Notes: generated by a model from the letters alone, not told the origin. Positions 44,414 through 53,070 are shown, counted from the first letter of the stretch. The stretch: 64,000 bases of DNA from JAYZDK01 sp964604165 (GCA_964604165.1 CAZRYF010000014.1:1-64000), one strand, 5' to 3'. Numbers and translations are program-made.

Positions 44414-44432
44414 GGAACGGAAAATCCGTTCC
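44414..44432 (-). promoter_or_regulatory. Hairpin in the rpsK-rpoA spacer
   Basis: A perfect 8-bp stem GGAACGGA/TCCGTTCC with an AAA loop (44414-44432), in a 143-base non-coding stretch (44323-44465). No T-tract follows on the minus strand, so RNA processing or attenuation is more likely than termination. No open frame for rpsD exists there. Confidence 0.5.
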
Positions 44433-44465
44433 TCCCCGGGGAAATTCAAAGGGTTGTTTGAAACG

Positions 44466-44858
44466 CTAGACGCGCCGGCGCTTGGGCGGACGACAGCCGT
44501 TGTGGGGGATCGGCGTCACATCCTTGATGGTGTGAATACGCAGTCCCGAACTGGACAGGGCACGCAGTGCGGACTCGCGGCCGGAACCAGGCCCCTTCAC
44601 GAAGACGCCCACGCTCTTCACGCCATGCTCCATGGCCTTGCGGGCCACATCGGCGGCCACCAACTGCGCTGCAAAGGGAGTGGACTTCCGTGAGCCCTTG
44701 AAGCCCTTCACGCCTGCGCTGGACCAGGCAATGGTGTTGCCGGCCGGATCGGTGATCGTGATGATGGTGTTGTTGAAGGTCGACTGGATATGCGCCACCC
44801 CGATGGGGATGTTCTTCTTGGCCTTGCGGCCGGCGCGCTTCTTGACAGGTGCAGCCAT
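44466..44858 (-). CDS. rpsK: 30S ribosomal protein S11
   Basis: A 130-residue platform protein of the 30S subunit. GVAHIQSTFNNTIITITD and PIPHNGCRPPKRRRV are signature segments. It follows rpsM as in the standard alpha operon. Normally rpsD comes next; here rpoA does. Confidence 0.97.
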   Translation of the reverse strand: MAAPVKKRAGRKAKKNIPIGVAHIQSTFNNTIITITDPAGNTIAWSSAGVKGFKGSRKSTPFAAQLVAADVARKAMEHGVKSVGVFVKGPGSGRESALRALSSSGLRIHTIKDVTPIPHNGCRPPKRRRV

Positions 44859-44876
44859 TTTCTTTTGTCCTCGGTT

Positions 44877-45242
44877 CTACTTGCGCTTCGTGGCGGCGCG
44901 GCGCGGACCCTTGCGGGTGCGAGCATTGGTGTGGGTGCGCTGTCCTCGAACAGGAAGCCCGCGCTTGTGGCGAATCCCCCTGTAGGTGTTGAGGTCAATG
45001 AGGCGCTTGATGTTCATGGCCACTTCCTTTCGGAGCTGGCCTTCCACGTTGTACCCATTTTGGATGACCTCGCGCAGGCGGGCCACCTCAACCTCCGAGA
45101 GGTCCTGGGTCCGAATCGAACCGTCCACCTCGGCCTTGGCGACGATCGCCAGCGCAGAGGTACGGCCAATCCCGTAGATATACGTGAGTGCAATGTCTAC
45201 GCGCTTCATGCGCGGGAGATCAACACCTTCAATACGTGCCAT
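44877..45242 (-). CDS. rpsM: 30S ribosomal protein S13
   Basis: A 121-residue head protein of 30S (MARIEGVDLPRMKRVDIALT, GIRHKRGLPVRGQRTHTNAR). The start at 45242 matches the conserved N-terminus. It lies 16 bases from rpmJ. Confidence 0.97.
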   Translation of the reverse strand: MARIEGVDLPRMKRVDIALTYIYGIGRTSALAIVAKAEVDGSIRTQDLSEVEVARLREVIQNGYNVEGQLRKEVAMNIKRLIDLNTYRGIRHKRGLPVRGQRTHTNARTRKGPRRAATKRK

Positions 45243-45258
45243 GTGTGGTTCCTGGCGC

Positions 45259-45372
45259 CTAGCGCTGGCGCTGCTTGTGCTTGGGGTTTTCGCAGATGAC
45301 ACGCACGACGCCGCGCCGCTTGATGATGCGGCACTTTTCGCACATAGCCTTTACGGATGTTCTGACCTTCAT
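45259..45372 (-). CDS. rpmJ: 50S ribosomal protein L36
   Basis: A 37-residue zinc-ribbon protein, easily missed because of its size. It starts MKVRTSVKAMCEKCRIIKRR and ends PKHKQRQR. C11, C14, C27 and H32 form the zinc site, so this is the C+ form. It lies between map and rpsM; infA, often adjacent, is absent. Confidence 0.95.
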   Translation of the reverse strand: MKVRTSVKAMCEKCRIIKRRGVVRVICENPKHKQRQR

Positions 45373-45387
45373 GTCTGCCTCGGCTCA

Positions 45388-46143
45388 CTAAGCGGTGAGG
45401 ATTTCCGGTCCATTGGGAGTGATAAGTACGGTGTGTTCAAAGTGTGCCGCCAGGCTGTTGTCTGCAGTCACCACCGTCCAGCCATCGTTGAGGGTCTTGG
45501 TTTCCCAGGTTCCCAACGTGATCATGGGTTCAATAGCGATGCACATACCCGGCTTGAGAAGAACTCCGGTCCCAGCTTTTCCGAAATTCGGAACGGCTGG
45601 TTCCTCGTGGAGCCTCCTGCCGATCCCATGACCCACGTAGTCGCGAACAACTCCGTAGCCCTGGGATTCGCACAATGTCTGGACTTTGTGGCCGATATCG
45701 CCCACCCGAGCACCAGACACCGCACAGGCGATGCCCTGATATAAGCTCTGCTCGGTCACGTCAAGTAGCCGGGATACCTCGGGAGTCACCTCTCCGAGAA
45801 CGACCGTGAAAGCCCGGTCGGCAAAGTAGTTCCCGTAGGACAGTCCAAAGTCCAGGGACACGAGGTCACCGTCCTTCAAAGGAACATTCGTGGGGATGCC
45901 ATGGACCACCTGATCGTTGAGGCTCGAACACACGGTGTTTGGGAAAACCGCCCCCCCCACGTCGTAGCCCTTGAAAGCCGGAGTCGCGCCCCGCTTACGA
46001 ATCTCCTCCTCGCAGATCCGATCCAGATCCAGGGGGGTTACTCCCACCACCACCTGCTCCCGCACGAGGGCTACCACCTCGGAGAGGAGCTTGCCGGAGT
46101 TGCGCATGAGCGCGATCTCCCAGGGTTCCCGAATGGCAATCAT
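45388..46143 (-). CDS. map: Methionine aminopeptidase, type I
   Basis: A 251-residue metalloprotease removing N-terminal Met. The five metal ligands are in place: D98, D109, H172 (GHGIGRRLHEEP), E205 (IEPM) and E236 (FEHTVLI). The start ATG shares a base with the adk stop (TGATG). Confidence 0.97.
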   Translation of the reverse strand: MIAIREPWEIALMRNSGKLLSEVVALVREQVVVGVTPLDLDRICEEEIRKRGATPAFKGYDVGGAVFPNTVCSSLNDQVVHGIPTNVPLKDGDLVSLDFGLSYGNYFADRAFTVVLGEVTPEVSRLLDVTEQSLYQGIACAVSGARVGDIGHKVQTLCESQGYGVVRDYVGHGIGRRLHEEPAVPNFGKAGTGVLLKPGMCIAIEPMITLGTWETKTLNDGWTVVTADNSLAAHFEHTVLITPNGPEILTA

Positions 46144-46784
46144 CAGCCGATCGCGAGGCGAAGTCGCTGGGTGACCGACTCAATGGGGCCAGTGGCATTC
46201 ACATGTTCCACCAACCCCATTCCCTCGAAGAAGTCCAAAACAGGCGCTGTTTGGGCGTGGTATGTGTTCAGCCGCGCACGAACGGTGTCCGGCGTATCGT
46301 CACTTCGTTGGACCACCTCGCCGCCACAGCGATCACAGATGTTTTCGCTCTGCGTGGGGGCGTGCTCCACATGGTAGGTGGCGCCGCAACCCAGACAGCT
46401 ACGTCGGCCGGACAAGCGAGTCACGATCTCTTCGTCGGCCACATCCAGAGCAGCCACGCAGTCCACACCCTCGTCTCGCTCCCCAAGCCATGCCACCAGA
46501 AGCTCCGCCTGGCGCACCGAGCGGGGGAACCCGTCCAGCAACACACCGCTTGCGCAGTCATCCTCATCCAGACGCGTGGCCACGATGTCCCACACCACCT
46601 CGTCCGGCACAAGGTTGCCCTTGTCCATGAACGACCGTGCCAGCTCCCCCAGGTCAGTTCCTTCCTTCAGGTGCTTGCGAAAGATGTCGCCAGTGGCCAC
46701 CTGAGGAATGCCCAACTCCTGGGCGATCACTGCGGCTTGGGTGCCTTTCCCCGCTCCAGGGGGACCAAAAAGAACTAGAACCAT
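46143..46784 (-). CDS. adk: Adenylate kinase
   Basis: A 213-residue kinase (ATP + AMP to 2 ADP). P-loop GPPGAGKGTQ at 7-16, TGDIFR, DGFPRSVRQAE, and a zinc-type LID with CLGCGATYHVE and ICDRCGGEV, so the LID binds Zn. ATG 46784 directly precedes the P-loop. secY lies 34 bases upstream. Confidence 0.97.
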   Translation of the reverse strand: MVLVLFGPPGAGKGTQAAVIAQELGIPQVATGDIFRKHLKEGTDLGELARSFMDKGNLVPDEVVWDIVATRLDEDDCASGVLLDGFPRSVRQAELLVAWLGERDEGVDCVAALDVADEEIVTRLSGRRSCLGCGATYHVEHAPTQSENICDRCGGEVVQRSDDTPDTVRARLNTYHAQTAPVLDFFEGMGLVEHVNATGPIESVTQRLRLAIG

Positions 46785-46818
46785 GGGGGCCTCCGAAACG
46801 GTGCTTGGCGACAAAGCG

Positions 46819-48171
46819 CTACTCGCCGCTGGCTTCTGACTCGCGTTCCAGGGCCCGGCGATGACGGCCGCGCATGCGGGAGGAGTTGTTGCCCATGACC
46901 CCGTCGTAGTGGCGGGTCAAGAGGTGGGCCTCGATCTCGGCCACGGTCTGCAGGGAAACACCCACAACGATCAGAAGGCCCGTTCCGCCAAAGTAGAACG
47001 GCACGTTGTACTTGGCGATGAGAAGCGTGGGCAGAATGCAGATGGCCGAGAGGTAGACCGCTCCGCCGAATGTCAGGCGTGTCAGCAGCCAATCGATGTG
47101 GTCCGCCGTCTGCTTTCCCGGACGCACCCCTGGGATGTAGCCCCCATGTCGCTTCAAGTTGTCTGCAACATCCACCGGGTTGAAGGTGATGGCCGTGTAG
47201 AAGTAGGAGAAGAAAATGATCAACCCCACATACACCAGGTTGTAGAGCCAGGCGCCGGGCATCAAGGCCGCCATGATGCTGTCCACCAACAAGCTGTCGG
47301 TGAAGGTGCCGATAGTGGCCGGGAACATCAGCACCGAGCTGGCGAAGATGGGGGGGATGACCCCCGCGGTGTTGACCTTCAAGGGCAAGTGGGTGGACTG
47401 TCCACCATAGACCCGTCGTCCAATGACCCGCTTTGCATACTGAATGGGGATTCTACGCTGTCCACGCTCGACGAACACGATGGCTGCCACCACCGCGAAC
47501 ATGAAGGCGCCCAGCATGACCAACTGCAGCAGGTTGATGTCCCCGATCTTCACCTTCTGAAAGGTGTAGGCAATCGCAGCAGGCAGCCGGGCAATAATGC
47601 CGCACGTAATGATCAGCGAGGCGCCGTTTCCGACGCCGCGGTCTGTGATCTGCTCACCGAGCCACATCACAAAGCAGCTTCCAGCGGTCATGGTCAGGAC
47701 GGTCATGACCCGGAACGCAGGACCTGCAGCAAGCACTACGTCCTCGGTACCGCCGGCCCTCATCTGCTCCAGGCTCACGGCGATTCCGAAAGACTGCACC
47801 ACAGCGATGACAATGGTCATGTACCGGGTGTACTGGGTGATCTTGTTCTGTCCCGACTGCCCCTCCTTGGAGAGTCGCTCCAGCTTGGGCACCGCGACCT
47901 TCAACACCTGCATGATGATCGAGGCCGTGATGTACGGCATGATGCCCAGCACGAAGACGCTGAACTGCTCCAGGGCCCCCCCGGAAAACATGTCGTACAG
48001 CCCGAAGAGGGTGTTGCTGTTTTCGTTGAAGAACCGGCCCAAGGCTTCGCGGTTCACACCGGGAGCGGGTACGAAGATACCGAGCCGGTACACACCCAGC
48101 ATGGCCAGAGTGAACAGGATTCGATTCCGGAGGTCCGGAATCTTTAGAATGTTCGCAATCGTCTGTGTCAC
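46819..48171 (-). CDS. secY: Preprotein translocase subunit SecY
   Basis: A 450-residue inner-membrane channel of the Sec system with about ten membrane segments. PYITASIIMQVLKVAVP, the GVGNGASLIITCGI loop and the KRHGGYIPGVRPGKQT region are typical. The GTG start overlaps the rplO stop (GTGA), so it is coupled to L15. Confidence 0.96.
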   Translation of the reverse strand: MTQTIANILKIPDLRNRILFTLAMLGVYRLGIFVPAPGVNREALGRFFNENSNTLFGLYDMFSGGALEQFSVFVLGIMPYITASIIMQVLKVAVPKLERLSKEGQSGQNKITQYTRYMTIVIAVVQSFGIAVSLEQMRAGGTEDVVLAAGPAFRVMTVLTMTAGSCFVMWLGEQITDRGVGNGASLIITCGIIARLPAAIAYTFQKVKIGDINLLQLVMLGAFMFAVVAAIVFVERGQRRIPIQYAKRVIGRRVYGGQSTHLPLKVNTAGVIPPIFASSVLMFPATIGTFTDSLLVDSIMAALMPGAWLYNLVYVGLIIFFSYFYTAITFNPVDVADNLKRHGGYIPGVRPGKQTADHIDWLLTRLTFGGAVYLSAICILPTLLIAKYNVPFYFGGTGLLIVVGVSLQTVAEIEAHLLTRHYDGVMGNNSSRMRGRHRRALERESEASGE

Positions 48172-48620
48172 GCGACTTCGGCAGTGCCGCCCGCGGCTTC
48201 AATCTTCTCGGCGGCCGACTTGGTGAACTTTGCAGCGCGAACCGTCAAGGAGGTCTTGATCTCACCGTCGCCCAGCACCTTGATTCCATCCTTGCAAATC
48301 TTGGAGATGACGCCGCTCGCCTTGAGGGCGGCAGCATCCACCACTGCACCCTTCTCGAAGCGACCCTCCAGGTCGGACACGTTCAGGGTGGTGTATTCCT
48401 TGGCGAAGACGTTGTGAAAGCCCCGCTTCGGCAAGCGCCGCTGCAGGGGCATCTGGCCGCCCTCGAAACCAGGGCGCACACCGCCACCGGAACGGGACTT
48501 CTGGCCCTTGGTTCCGCGTCCAGCGGTCTTGCCCTTACCGGCGCCTTCGCCTCGACCCACGCGCATGCGCTTCTTGGTCGAGCCCTTCGGCGGCTTCAGG
48601 TTGGAAAGTTCATTTGCCAT
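48168..48620 (-). CDS. rplO: 50S ribosomal protein L15
   Basis: A 150-residue L15 with N-terminal GRGEGAGKGKTAGRGTKGQK and GGQMPLQRRLPKRGF. The start at ATG 48620 is before the conserved region; upstream codons overlap the spacer after rpmD. Confidence 0.96.
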   Translation of the reverse strand: MANELSNLKPPKGSTKKRMRVGRGEGAGKGKTAGRGTKGQKSRSGGGVRPGFEGGQMPLQRRLPKRGFHNVFAKEYTTLNVSDLEGRFEKGAVVDAAALKASGVISKICKDGIKVLGDGEIKTSLTVRAAKFTKSAAEKIEAAGGTAEVA

Positions 48621-48639
48621 TTGGAATCTCCAAGCGGGT

Positions 48640-48825
48640 CTAAGCGCCCGCCTCCTCCACATCCACCAGGTGGATGATCTTCTTCACCATGCCGCGAACG
48701 GCTGGCGTGTTTTCGAGCTCCCGGGAGGACCCCAGGCGACGCAGCCCCAATCCCTTGACGGTGGCAATCTGCGACTTCGTGGACCCGATGTGGGACTTCT
48801 TGAGGGTGACCTTGATGGTTTTCAC
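48640..48825 (-). CDS. rpmD: 50S ribosomal protein L30
   Basis: A 61-residue L30 (MKTIKVTLKKSHIGSTKSQI, then GLGLRRLGSSRELEN). Standard spc-operon position between rpsE and rplO. Confidence 0.94.
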   Translation of the reverse strand: MKTIKVTLKKSHIGSTKSQIATVKGLGLRRLGSSRELENTPAVRGMVKKIIHLVDVEEAGA

Positions 48826-48873
48826 GGTGCTGTCCTTTTCAACTCGCTCAACGTTTTACGATGCTGCAGCCGC

Positions 48874-49431
48874 CTAGTAGGCGGCGCCCCAAACTCGCTC
48901 GCCCACGGTGTAGTCCACAAGGACCTCATCCAGGTCCTTGCCAAGGCGAAGAGCGTATTGTTCTGGACTTTCGATTCGATCAAACGCGTTGAAGACAGCC
49001 TTCACCACGTTGTGGGGGTTGGAAGAGCGAAGGCTCTTGGTCAGCACGTTGTGAATGCCGGCAGCATCCATGATCGCGCGAACCGAGGGACCGGCGATCA
49101 CACCAGTTCCAGGGGATGCTGGCTTGAGCAGCACCCGACCGGCGCCAAAGATCCCGATCACCTCGTGGGGGATCGTTCCATCCACCAAGGGGATATCGAT
49201 CATCCGGGTGCGGGCCTTGACCGTGGCCTTGCGAATAGCCTCGGGGACCTCGTTGGCCTTTCCAAAGCCAACCCCTACGTTGCCCTCGCCATTTCCCACC
49301 ACAACAATGGCCGAGAAAGAGAAGCGACGCCCACCCTTGACCACCTTGGCCACCCGGTTGATGTGGATGACCTTTTCAACGGTACCGTCGTCAGGCGGCT
49401 GGTTGCGGTTTCGGCTGCGATTGCGATTCAT
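48874..49431 (-). CDS. rpsE: 30S ribosomal protein S5
   Basis: A 185-residue S5. RVAKVVKGGRRFSFSAIVVV and GVGFGKANEVPEAIRKA are typical of its double-stranded-RNA-binding half. The short N-terminal Arg/Asn-rich start (MNRNRSRNRNQP) is slightly unusual. Confidence 0.97.
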   Translation of the reverse strand: MNRNRSRNRNQPPDDGTVEKVIHINRVAKVVKGGRRFSFSAIVVVGNGEGNVGVGFGKANEVPEAIRKATVKARTRMIDIPLVDGTIPHEVIGIFGAGRVLLKPASPGTGVIAGPSVRAIMDAAGIHNVLTKSLRSSNPHNVVKAVFNAFDRIESPEQYALRLGKDLDEVLVDYTVGERVWGAAY

Positions 49432-49485
49432 GATTCACCTTGTCTTCCGGGGCAGAACTGCCCAGGAGCAAAAAACACCGAGGGT

Positions 49486-49857
49486 CTAAAAGTCGAGACC
49501 GCCGGCACGGGCTGCATCGGCCAGGGCCTTGATGCGTCCGTGGTAGAGAAAGCCGTTGCGGTCGAACACCACCTGGGTGATCTTCGCCGCCTTGGCCTTG
49601 CTGGCAATGAGGGTTCCAACAGCCTTGGCGGCTTCCACATTGTGGTCGCTTCCTTCGCTGGCAGAGAGTTCGGAGGACTGGGTCGAGGCCGCCACCAGCG
49701 TGGCGCCGGTTTCGTCGTCGATGATCTGCGCGTAGATATGCTTGTTCGAACGGAAAACGCTGATCCGGGGACGCGCTGTGGTGCCCCGAAGCTTCTTCCG
49801 GATCGACACCTTGCGGCGGCTGCGCAGGTACTGTCGACGGTGGGTTTTCTTGGCCAT
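49486..49857 (-). CDS. rplR: 50S ribosomal protein L18
   Basis: A 123-residue 5S-rRNA-binding protein (RRKVSIRKKLRGTTARPRIS, then VFRSNKHIYAQIIDDETG; ends FDRNGFLYHGRIKALADAAR). Confidence 0.96.
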   Translation of the reverse strand: MAKKTHRRQYLRSRRKVSIRKKLRGTTARPRISVFRSNKHIYAQIIDDETGATLVAASTQSSELSASEGSDHNVEAAKAVGTLIASKAKAAKITQVVFDRNGFLYHGRIKALADAARAGGLDF

Positions 49858-49900
49858 GATGATCTCCTGTATACCTCGGCGCCTTTACGCCTTGGCGTCG

Positions 49901-50440
49901 TTACGCCTTGGCGGCCTTGCCGGCCTTGATGCGGATGTACTCACCGGAGTACCGAACGCCCTTGCCTTTGTAGGAATCAGGGGGACGGAAGCCGCGAATC
50001 ACCGCAGCGGTCTGGCCCACCACCTCTTTGTCAATACCGGAAACGGTCACGGTGGCACCGCGATCCTCCACGACGGCTTCGATTCCCGCGGGCAGCGGGA
50101 AGTCGATGAGGTGGGAATAACCAAGCTGAAACACGAGGTTCTTTCCCTTCAGGTCCACCTTGTAGCCAACCCCCACAATCTCCAGCTTCTTGGAGAAGCC
50201 TGCGCTGACCCCAATCACCATGTTGTTGACAAGGGCCCGCATCAAACCGTGGTTGGCGCGGTGGTTGCGTTGGTCGCTCTCACGAGCGATCGTCAGCACG
50301 TCTCCCTCCTGCGAAATGCTGACACCCTCCACGAGGGGCCGGGAGAGCTGGCCTTTGGGGCCCTTTACCGTCACGCCATCTGCCACCGTCACCGTGGTGC
50401 CGGAAGGTAGCGTGATGGGGGCGTTGCCAATTCGAGACAT
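49901..50440 (-). CDS. rplF: 50S ribosomal protein L6
   Basis: A 179-residue L6 (MSRIGNAPITLPSGTTVTV; RGFRPPDSYKGKGVRYSGEY near the end). Located between rpsH and rplR as usual. Confidence 0.97.
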   Translation of the reverse strand: MSRIGNAPITLPSGTTVTVADGVTVKGPKGQLSRPLVEGVSISQEGDVLTIARESDQRNHRANHGLMRALVNNMVIGVSAGFSKKLEIVGVGYKVDLKGKNLVFQLGYSHLIDFPLPAGIEAVVEDRGATVTVSGIDKEVVGQTAAVIRGFRPPDSYKGKGVRYSGEYIRIKAGKAAKA

Positions 50441-50457
50441 GGTCAGTCCTCCTTGGG

Positions 50458-50856
50458 CTACCAGACGTAGCAGAGCACCTCTCCACCGATGCCGGCCTGG
50501 CGGGCCTGGCGGTCGGTGAGGATGCCGTTGGGGGTGGTGAGGATGGCGACGCCGAGGCCGTTCCGCACGTGCGGGACCTCGTCCTTGCCTACATACAAGC
50601 GCCGACTCGGCTTGGACACGCGCTCCAGGCCACGAATAATGGCGCGGTCGGACTTGTCGTAGCGAAGCTGGATTCGAATCGAGCCCTGGGGACCCTCCTC
50701 AATAAGCTTATAGTTCTCAATAAATCCCTGATCGGAGAGCACGCGTGCAATCTCCCCTTTGATCCGCGAACGCGGAAACTCGAGGGTAGCGTGCCCTGCC
50801 TTCAGGGCGTTGCGGATGCGCGTGAGCATGTCCGCGATGGGGTCGGTCATCGACAT
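50458..50856 (-). CDS. rpsH: 30S ribosomal protein S8
   Basis: A 132-residue S8 (MSMTDPIADMLTRIRNALKA; GILTDRQARQAGIGGEVLCY). In many bacteria S8 represses the spc operon by binding its own mRNA; no such site could be confirmed here. Confidence 0.97.
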   Translation of the reverse strand: MSMTDPIADMLTRIRNALKAGHATLEFPRSRIKGEIARVLSDQGFIENYKLIEEGPQGSIRIQLRYDKSDRAIIRGLERVSKPSRRLYVGKDEVPHVRNGLGVAILTTPNGILTDRQARQAGIGGEVLCYVW

Positions 50857-50886
50857 TTCGAAGACTCCATTTGGTTCATCCGGGCC

Positions 50887-51072
50887 CTACCAACTCGCCT
50901 TGGTAACGCCGGGAAGCTCGCCCTTAAGGGACATGGAACGGAAGCAGATGCGACAGAGGTTGAAGTCACGCAGAAACCCACGTGGACGACCACAAACAGT
51001 GCAGCGGTTGCGCTTGCGCACAGCGAATTTCGCAGGACGCTTGGACTTGGCAATCATGGACTTTTTGGCCAC
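50887..51072 (-). CDS. rpsN: 30S ribosomal protein S14, zinc-binding short form
   Basis: A 61-residue S14 with the zinc site C24, C27, C40, C43 (CTVCGRPRGFLRDFNLCRIC). This is the short, C+ form. Confidence 0.95.
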   Translation of the reverse strand: MAKKSMIAKSKRPAKFAVRKRNRCTVCGRPRGFLRDFNLCRICFRSMSLKGELPGVTKASW

Positions 51073-51083
51073 GGGTGTTCTCC

Positions 51084-51626
51084 TTAGGCCTTGAACGGCA
51101 TGCCGAGGTTGGCCAGCAATGCGCGGCCTTCTTCGTCAGTGCCAGCAGTGGTGACAAAGGTGATGTTCATCCCGATGATGCGAGCGATCTTGTCGTAGTC
51201 GATCTCCGGGAAGAGAAGCTGCTCGGTCAGACCCATGGAGTAGTTGCCCCGGCCATCGAAAGCCTTCGCAGACAGTCCACGGAAGTCACGGATTCTGGGA
51301 ATGGCCACCGAGATGAGGCGGTCCATGAAATACCACATGCGATCGCCGCGCAGAGTCACGCTGACCCCCACCGGCATGCCTTCGCGAAGCTTGAAGTTCG
51401 CAATGGAGCGCCGCGCCCGTCGAATGACCGGCTTCTGGCCGGTGATGATGGCCAGATCCTCGGCCGCGGCATCCAGTACCTTGGGGTTTGTAGTTCCCTC
51501 CTTCAGGCCAGAGTTCACCACAATCTTCGTGAGACGAGGCACCTGCATCACGTTCCCAAACTGGAGCTGTTCCATGAGCTTGGGAGCAATTTCGCTCTTG
51601 TACTGATCTTTGAGACGGGGCGTCAT
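51084..51626 (-). CDS. rplE: 50S ribosomal protein L5
   Basis: A 180-residue 5S-rRNA-contacting protein (FGNVMQVPRLTKIVVNSGL; GNYSMGLTEQLLFPEIDYDK). Between rplX and rpsN. Confidence 0.97.
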   Translation of the reverse strand: MTPRLKDQYKSEIAPKLMEQLQFGNVMQVPRLTKIVVNSGLKEGTTNPKVLDAAAEDLAIITGQKPVIRRARRSIANFKLREGMPVGVSVTLRGDRMWYFMDRLISVAIPRIRDFRGLSAKAFDGRGNYSMGLTEQLLFPEIDYDKIARIIGMNITFVTTAGTDEEGRALLANLGMPFKA

Positions 51627-51640
51627 GATTCTTGGTTCCT

Positions 51641-51958
51641 CTACGCGTCGATGGCCGTGCCGGTCTTTCGATCGACACGCACTTTCTTGCCATCTGTGAC
51701 CTGGTACCCCACGCGAATCGCGCGGTTCGTTTCGTCATTCCAGAGGGCAACGTTGGAAATGTGGAGGGAAGCTTCCTTCTCCACGAGCTGGCCGGGCTGA
51801 CCCTGTTGAGGCTTCACGTGCCGCTTGACCATGTTCAGGCCTTCGACAAACACGCGGTCCCGCTTGGAGTCGATCCGGATGACAGTGCCCAAACGGCCCT
51901 TGTCCTTTCCGGCGATCACCTTGACCTTGTCGTCTTTCTTGATTTTGTACTTGGCCAT
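51641..51958 (-). CDS. rplX: 50S ribosomal protein L24
   Basis: A 105-residue KOW-domain protein (MAKYKIKKDDKVKVIAGKDK; ends DGKKVRVDRKTG). Confidence 0.96.
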   Translation of the reverse strand: MAKYKIKKDDKVKVIAGKDKGRLGTVIRIDSKRDRVFVEGLNMVKRHVKPQQGQPGQLVEKEASLHISNVALWNDETNRAIRVGYQVTDGKKVRVDRKTGTAIDA

Positions 51959-51966
51959 GGTGACTC

Positions 51967-52335
51967 CTAGAGGACCTCGGGGGCCAAAGAGACGATCTTC
52001 ATGTACTTCTTCGCGCGGAGTTCACGGGCCACCGGTCCGAAGATACGGGTTCCGATGGGTTCGCCCTGGGCGTTGATCAGCACGGCTGAATTGGTATCAA
52101 ATCGAATGTAGGTTCCATCCCGGCGGCGAAGTTCCTTGGAGGTCCGCACAATGACTGCACGGGTGACCTCGCCCTTCTTGACCTTGCTGTTGGGCATGGC
52201 CTCACGGATCGAACAGACAATAACGTCGCCCACGGATGCATAGCGGCGCTTGGAGCCACCCAGCACCTTGATGCACATGAGCTTCTTGGCGCCGCTGTTG
52301 TCAGCAACATCCAAGATGGACTGCATCTGAATCAT
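51967..52335 (-). CDS. rplN: 50S ribosomal protein L14
   Basis: A 122-residue L14 (MIQMQSILDVADNSGAKKLM; GDVIVCSIREAMPNSKVKKG). Its ATG at 52335 overlaps the rpsQ stop (ATGA). Confidence 0.97.
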   Translation of the reverse strand: MIQMQSILDVADNSGAKKLMCIKVLGGSKRRYASVGDVIVCSIREAMPNSKVKKGEVTRAVIVRTSKELRRRDGTYIRFDTNSAVLINAQGEPIGTRIFGPVARELRAKKYMKIVSLAPEVL

Positions 52336-52592
52336 GACGGGCTCCCATCGATGCCAATCACCACCCACCGCTTGGTGCGGGACAGGGGGCGAGCCTCGCG
52401 AATGGTCACCGTTTGGCCCATCTCGCAGACGTTGTTCTCATCGTGTGCCTTGAAGACATTGCGACGGTTGATGTACTTCTTGTAGACCCGGTGCTTTACG
52501 CGGCGGGTGACCTCCACAGAGATGGTCTTGTCCATCTTGGTAGAAACCACACGACCGGTCAGTTCCCGGCGGGATGTCGTCTTTTCAGCCAT
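52332..52592 (-). CDS. rpsQ: 30S ribosomal protein S17
   Basis: An 86-residue OB-fold protein (RRELTGRVVSTKMDKTISVE; GQTVTIREARPLSRTKRW). The start is at 52592, with the 151-base spacer to rpmC upstream. Confidence 0.96.
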   Translation of the reverse strand: MAEKTTSRRELTGRVVSTKMDKTISVEVTRRVKHRVYKKYINRRNVFKAHDENNVCEMGQTVTIREARPLSRTKRWVVIGIDGSPS

Positions 52593-52743
52593 GTTCCTGC
52601 TCTCCAGCGCTCTCACGCGGATGGACCTCTCGATCCGTAAATGGAACCCGGGGGGTCTCCCTTGCGGGACTCACCCGGGGGTGGCTCACAATGCCTGGCA
52701 CCCGAGGGGTGCCGTGCCCTCGCCTTGCAGCGAGAACGCGCGT
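52593..52743 (-). promoter_or_regulatory. Hairpin-rich spacer between rpmC and rpsQ
   Basis: A 151-base gap in an otherwise very tight operon. It holds a perfect 7-bp hairpin GGCACCC-GAG-GGGTGCC (52697-52713) and two near-palindromic ACCCGGGGG blocks (about 52648-52685). No coding frame is convincing. It might be a processing or regulatory site, or REP-like elements. Confidence 0.45.
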
Positions 52744-53070
52744 TTATTCGCCTGGAGTAACCTTGTCAACGATACCTTTGAGGAAGCCGCTGGCGCCTTC
52801 CGCCAAGCCGCCCCCATCCCCCGCTTCCGGCTGGAAGCTGGAGGCATGTAGGTTTCGAAGAGAATTCTTGGGAAGATCCTGTGCAATCTCGCGCTGGCGC
52901 ACCGCCGTCTGGAGACGGGCAATGTCCCGGCGCAGAGTCTTCAGGACCGAGTTGTCTTCGAGCTGGCTGGTGTAGTGGCGGAACCGGGCTGCAATAAGCT
53001 CTCGCTCCATCTGCAACTCGGTGTGGACGAGCTTCTCGTCGGAGAAGTCAATGATCTCGGTGGAGTTCAT
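52744..53070 (-). CDS. rpmC: 50S ribosomal protein L29 with C-terminal extension
   Basis: A 108-residue L29. The two-helix core (VHTELQMERELIAARFRHYT, LKTLRRDIARLQTAVRQREI) takes residues 14-65, matching the usual full length of about 65. The extra 43 residues (NLHASSFQPEAGDGGGLAEG onwards) are Gly/Ala-rich and would be disordered. Its ATG overlaps the rplP stop (ATGA). Confidence 0.93.
   Translation of the reverse strand: MNSTEIIDFSDEKLVHTELQMERELIAARFRHYTSQLEDNSVLKTLRRDIARLQTAVRQREIAQDLPKNSLRNLHASSFQPEAGDGGGLAEGASGFLKGIVDKVTPGE

Noticed and set aside
44323..44465. A hidden rpsD between rpsK and rpoA
   Set aside because: Only 143 bases are available; S4 needs about 600. The stretch holds a hairpin and no coding pattern.
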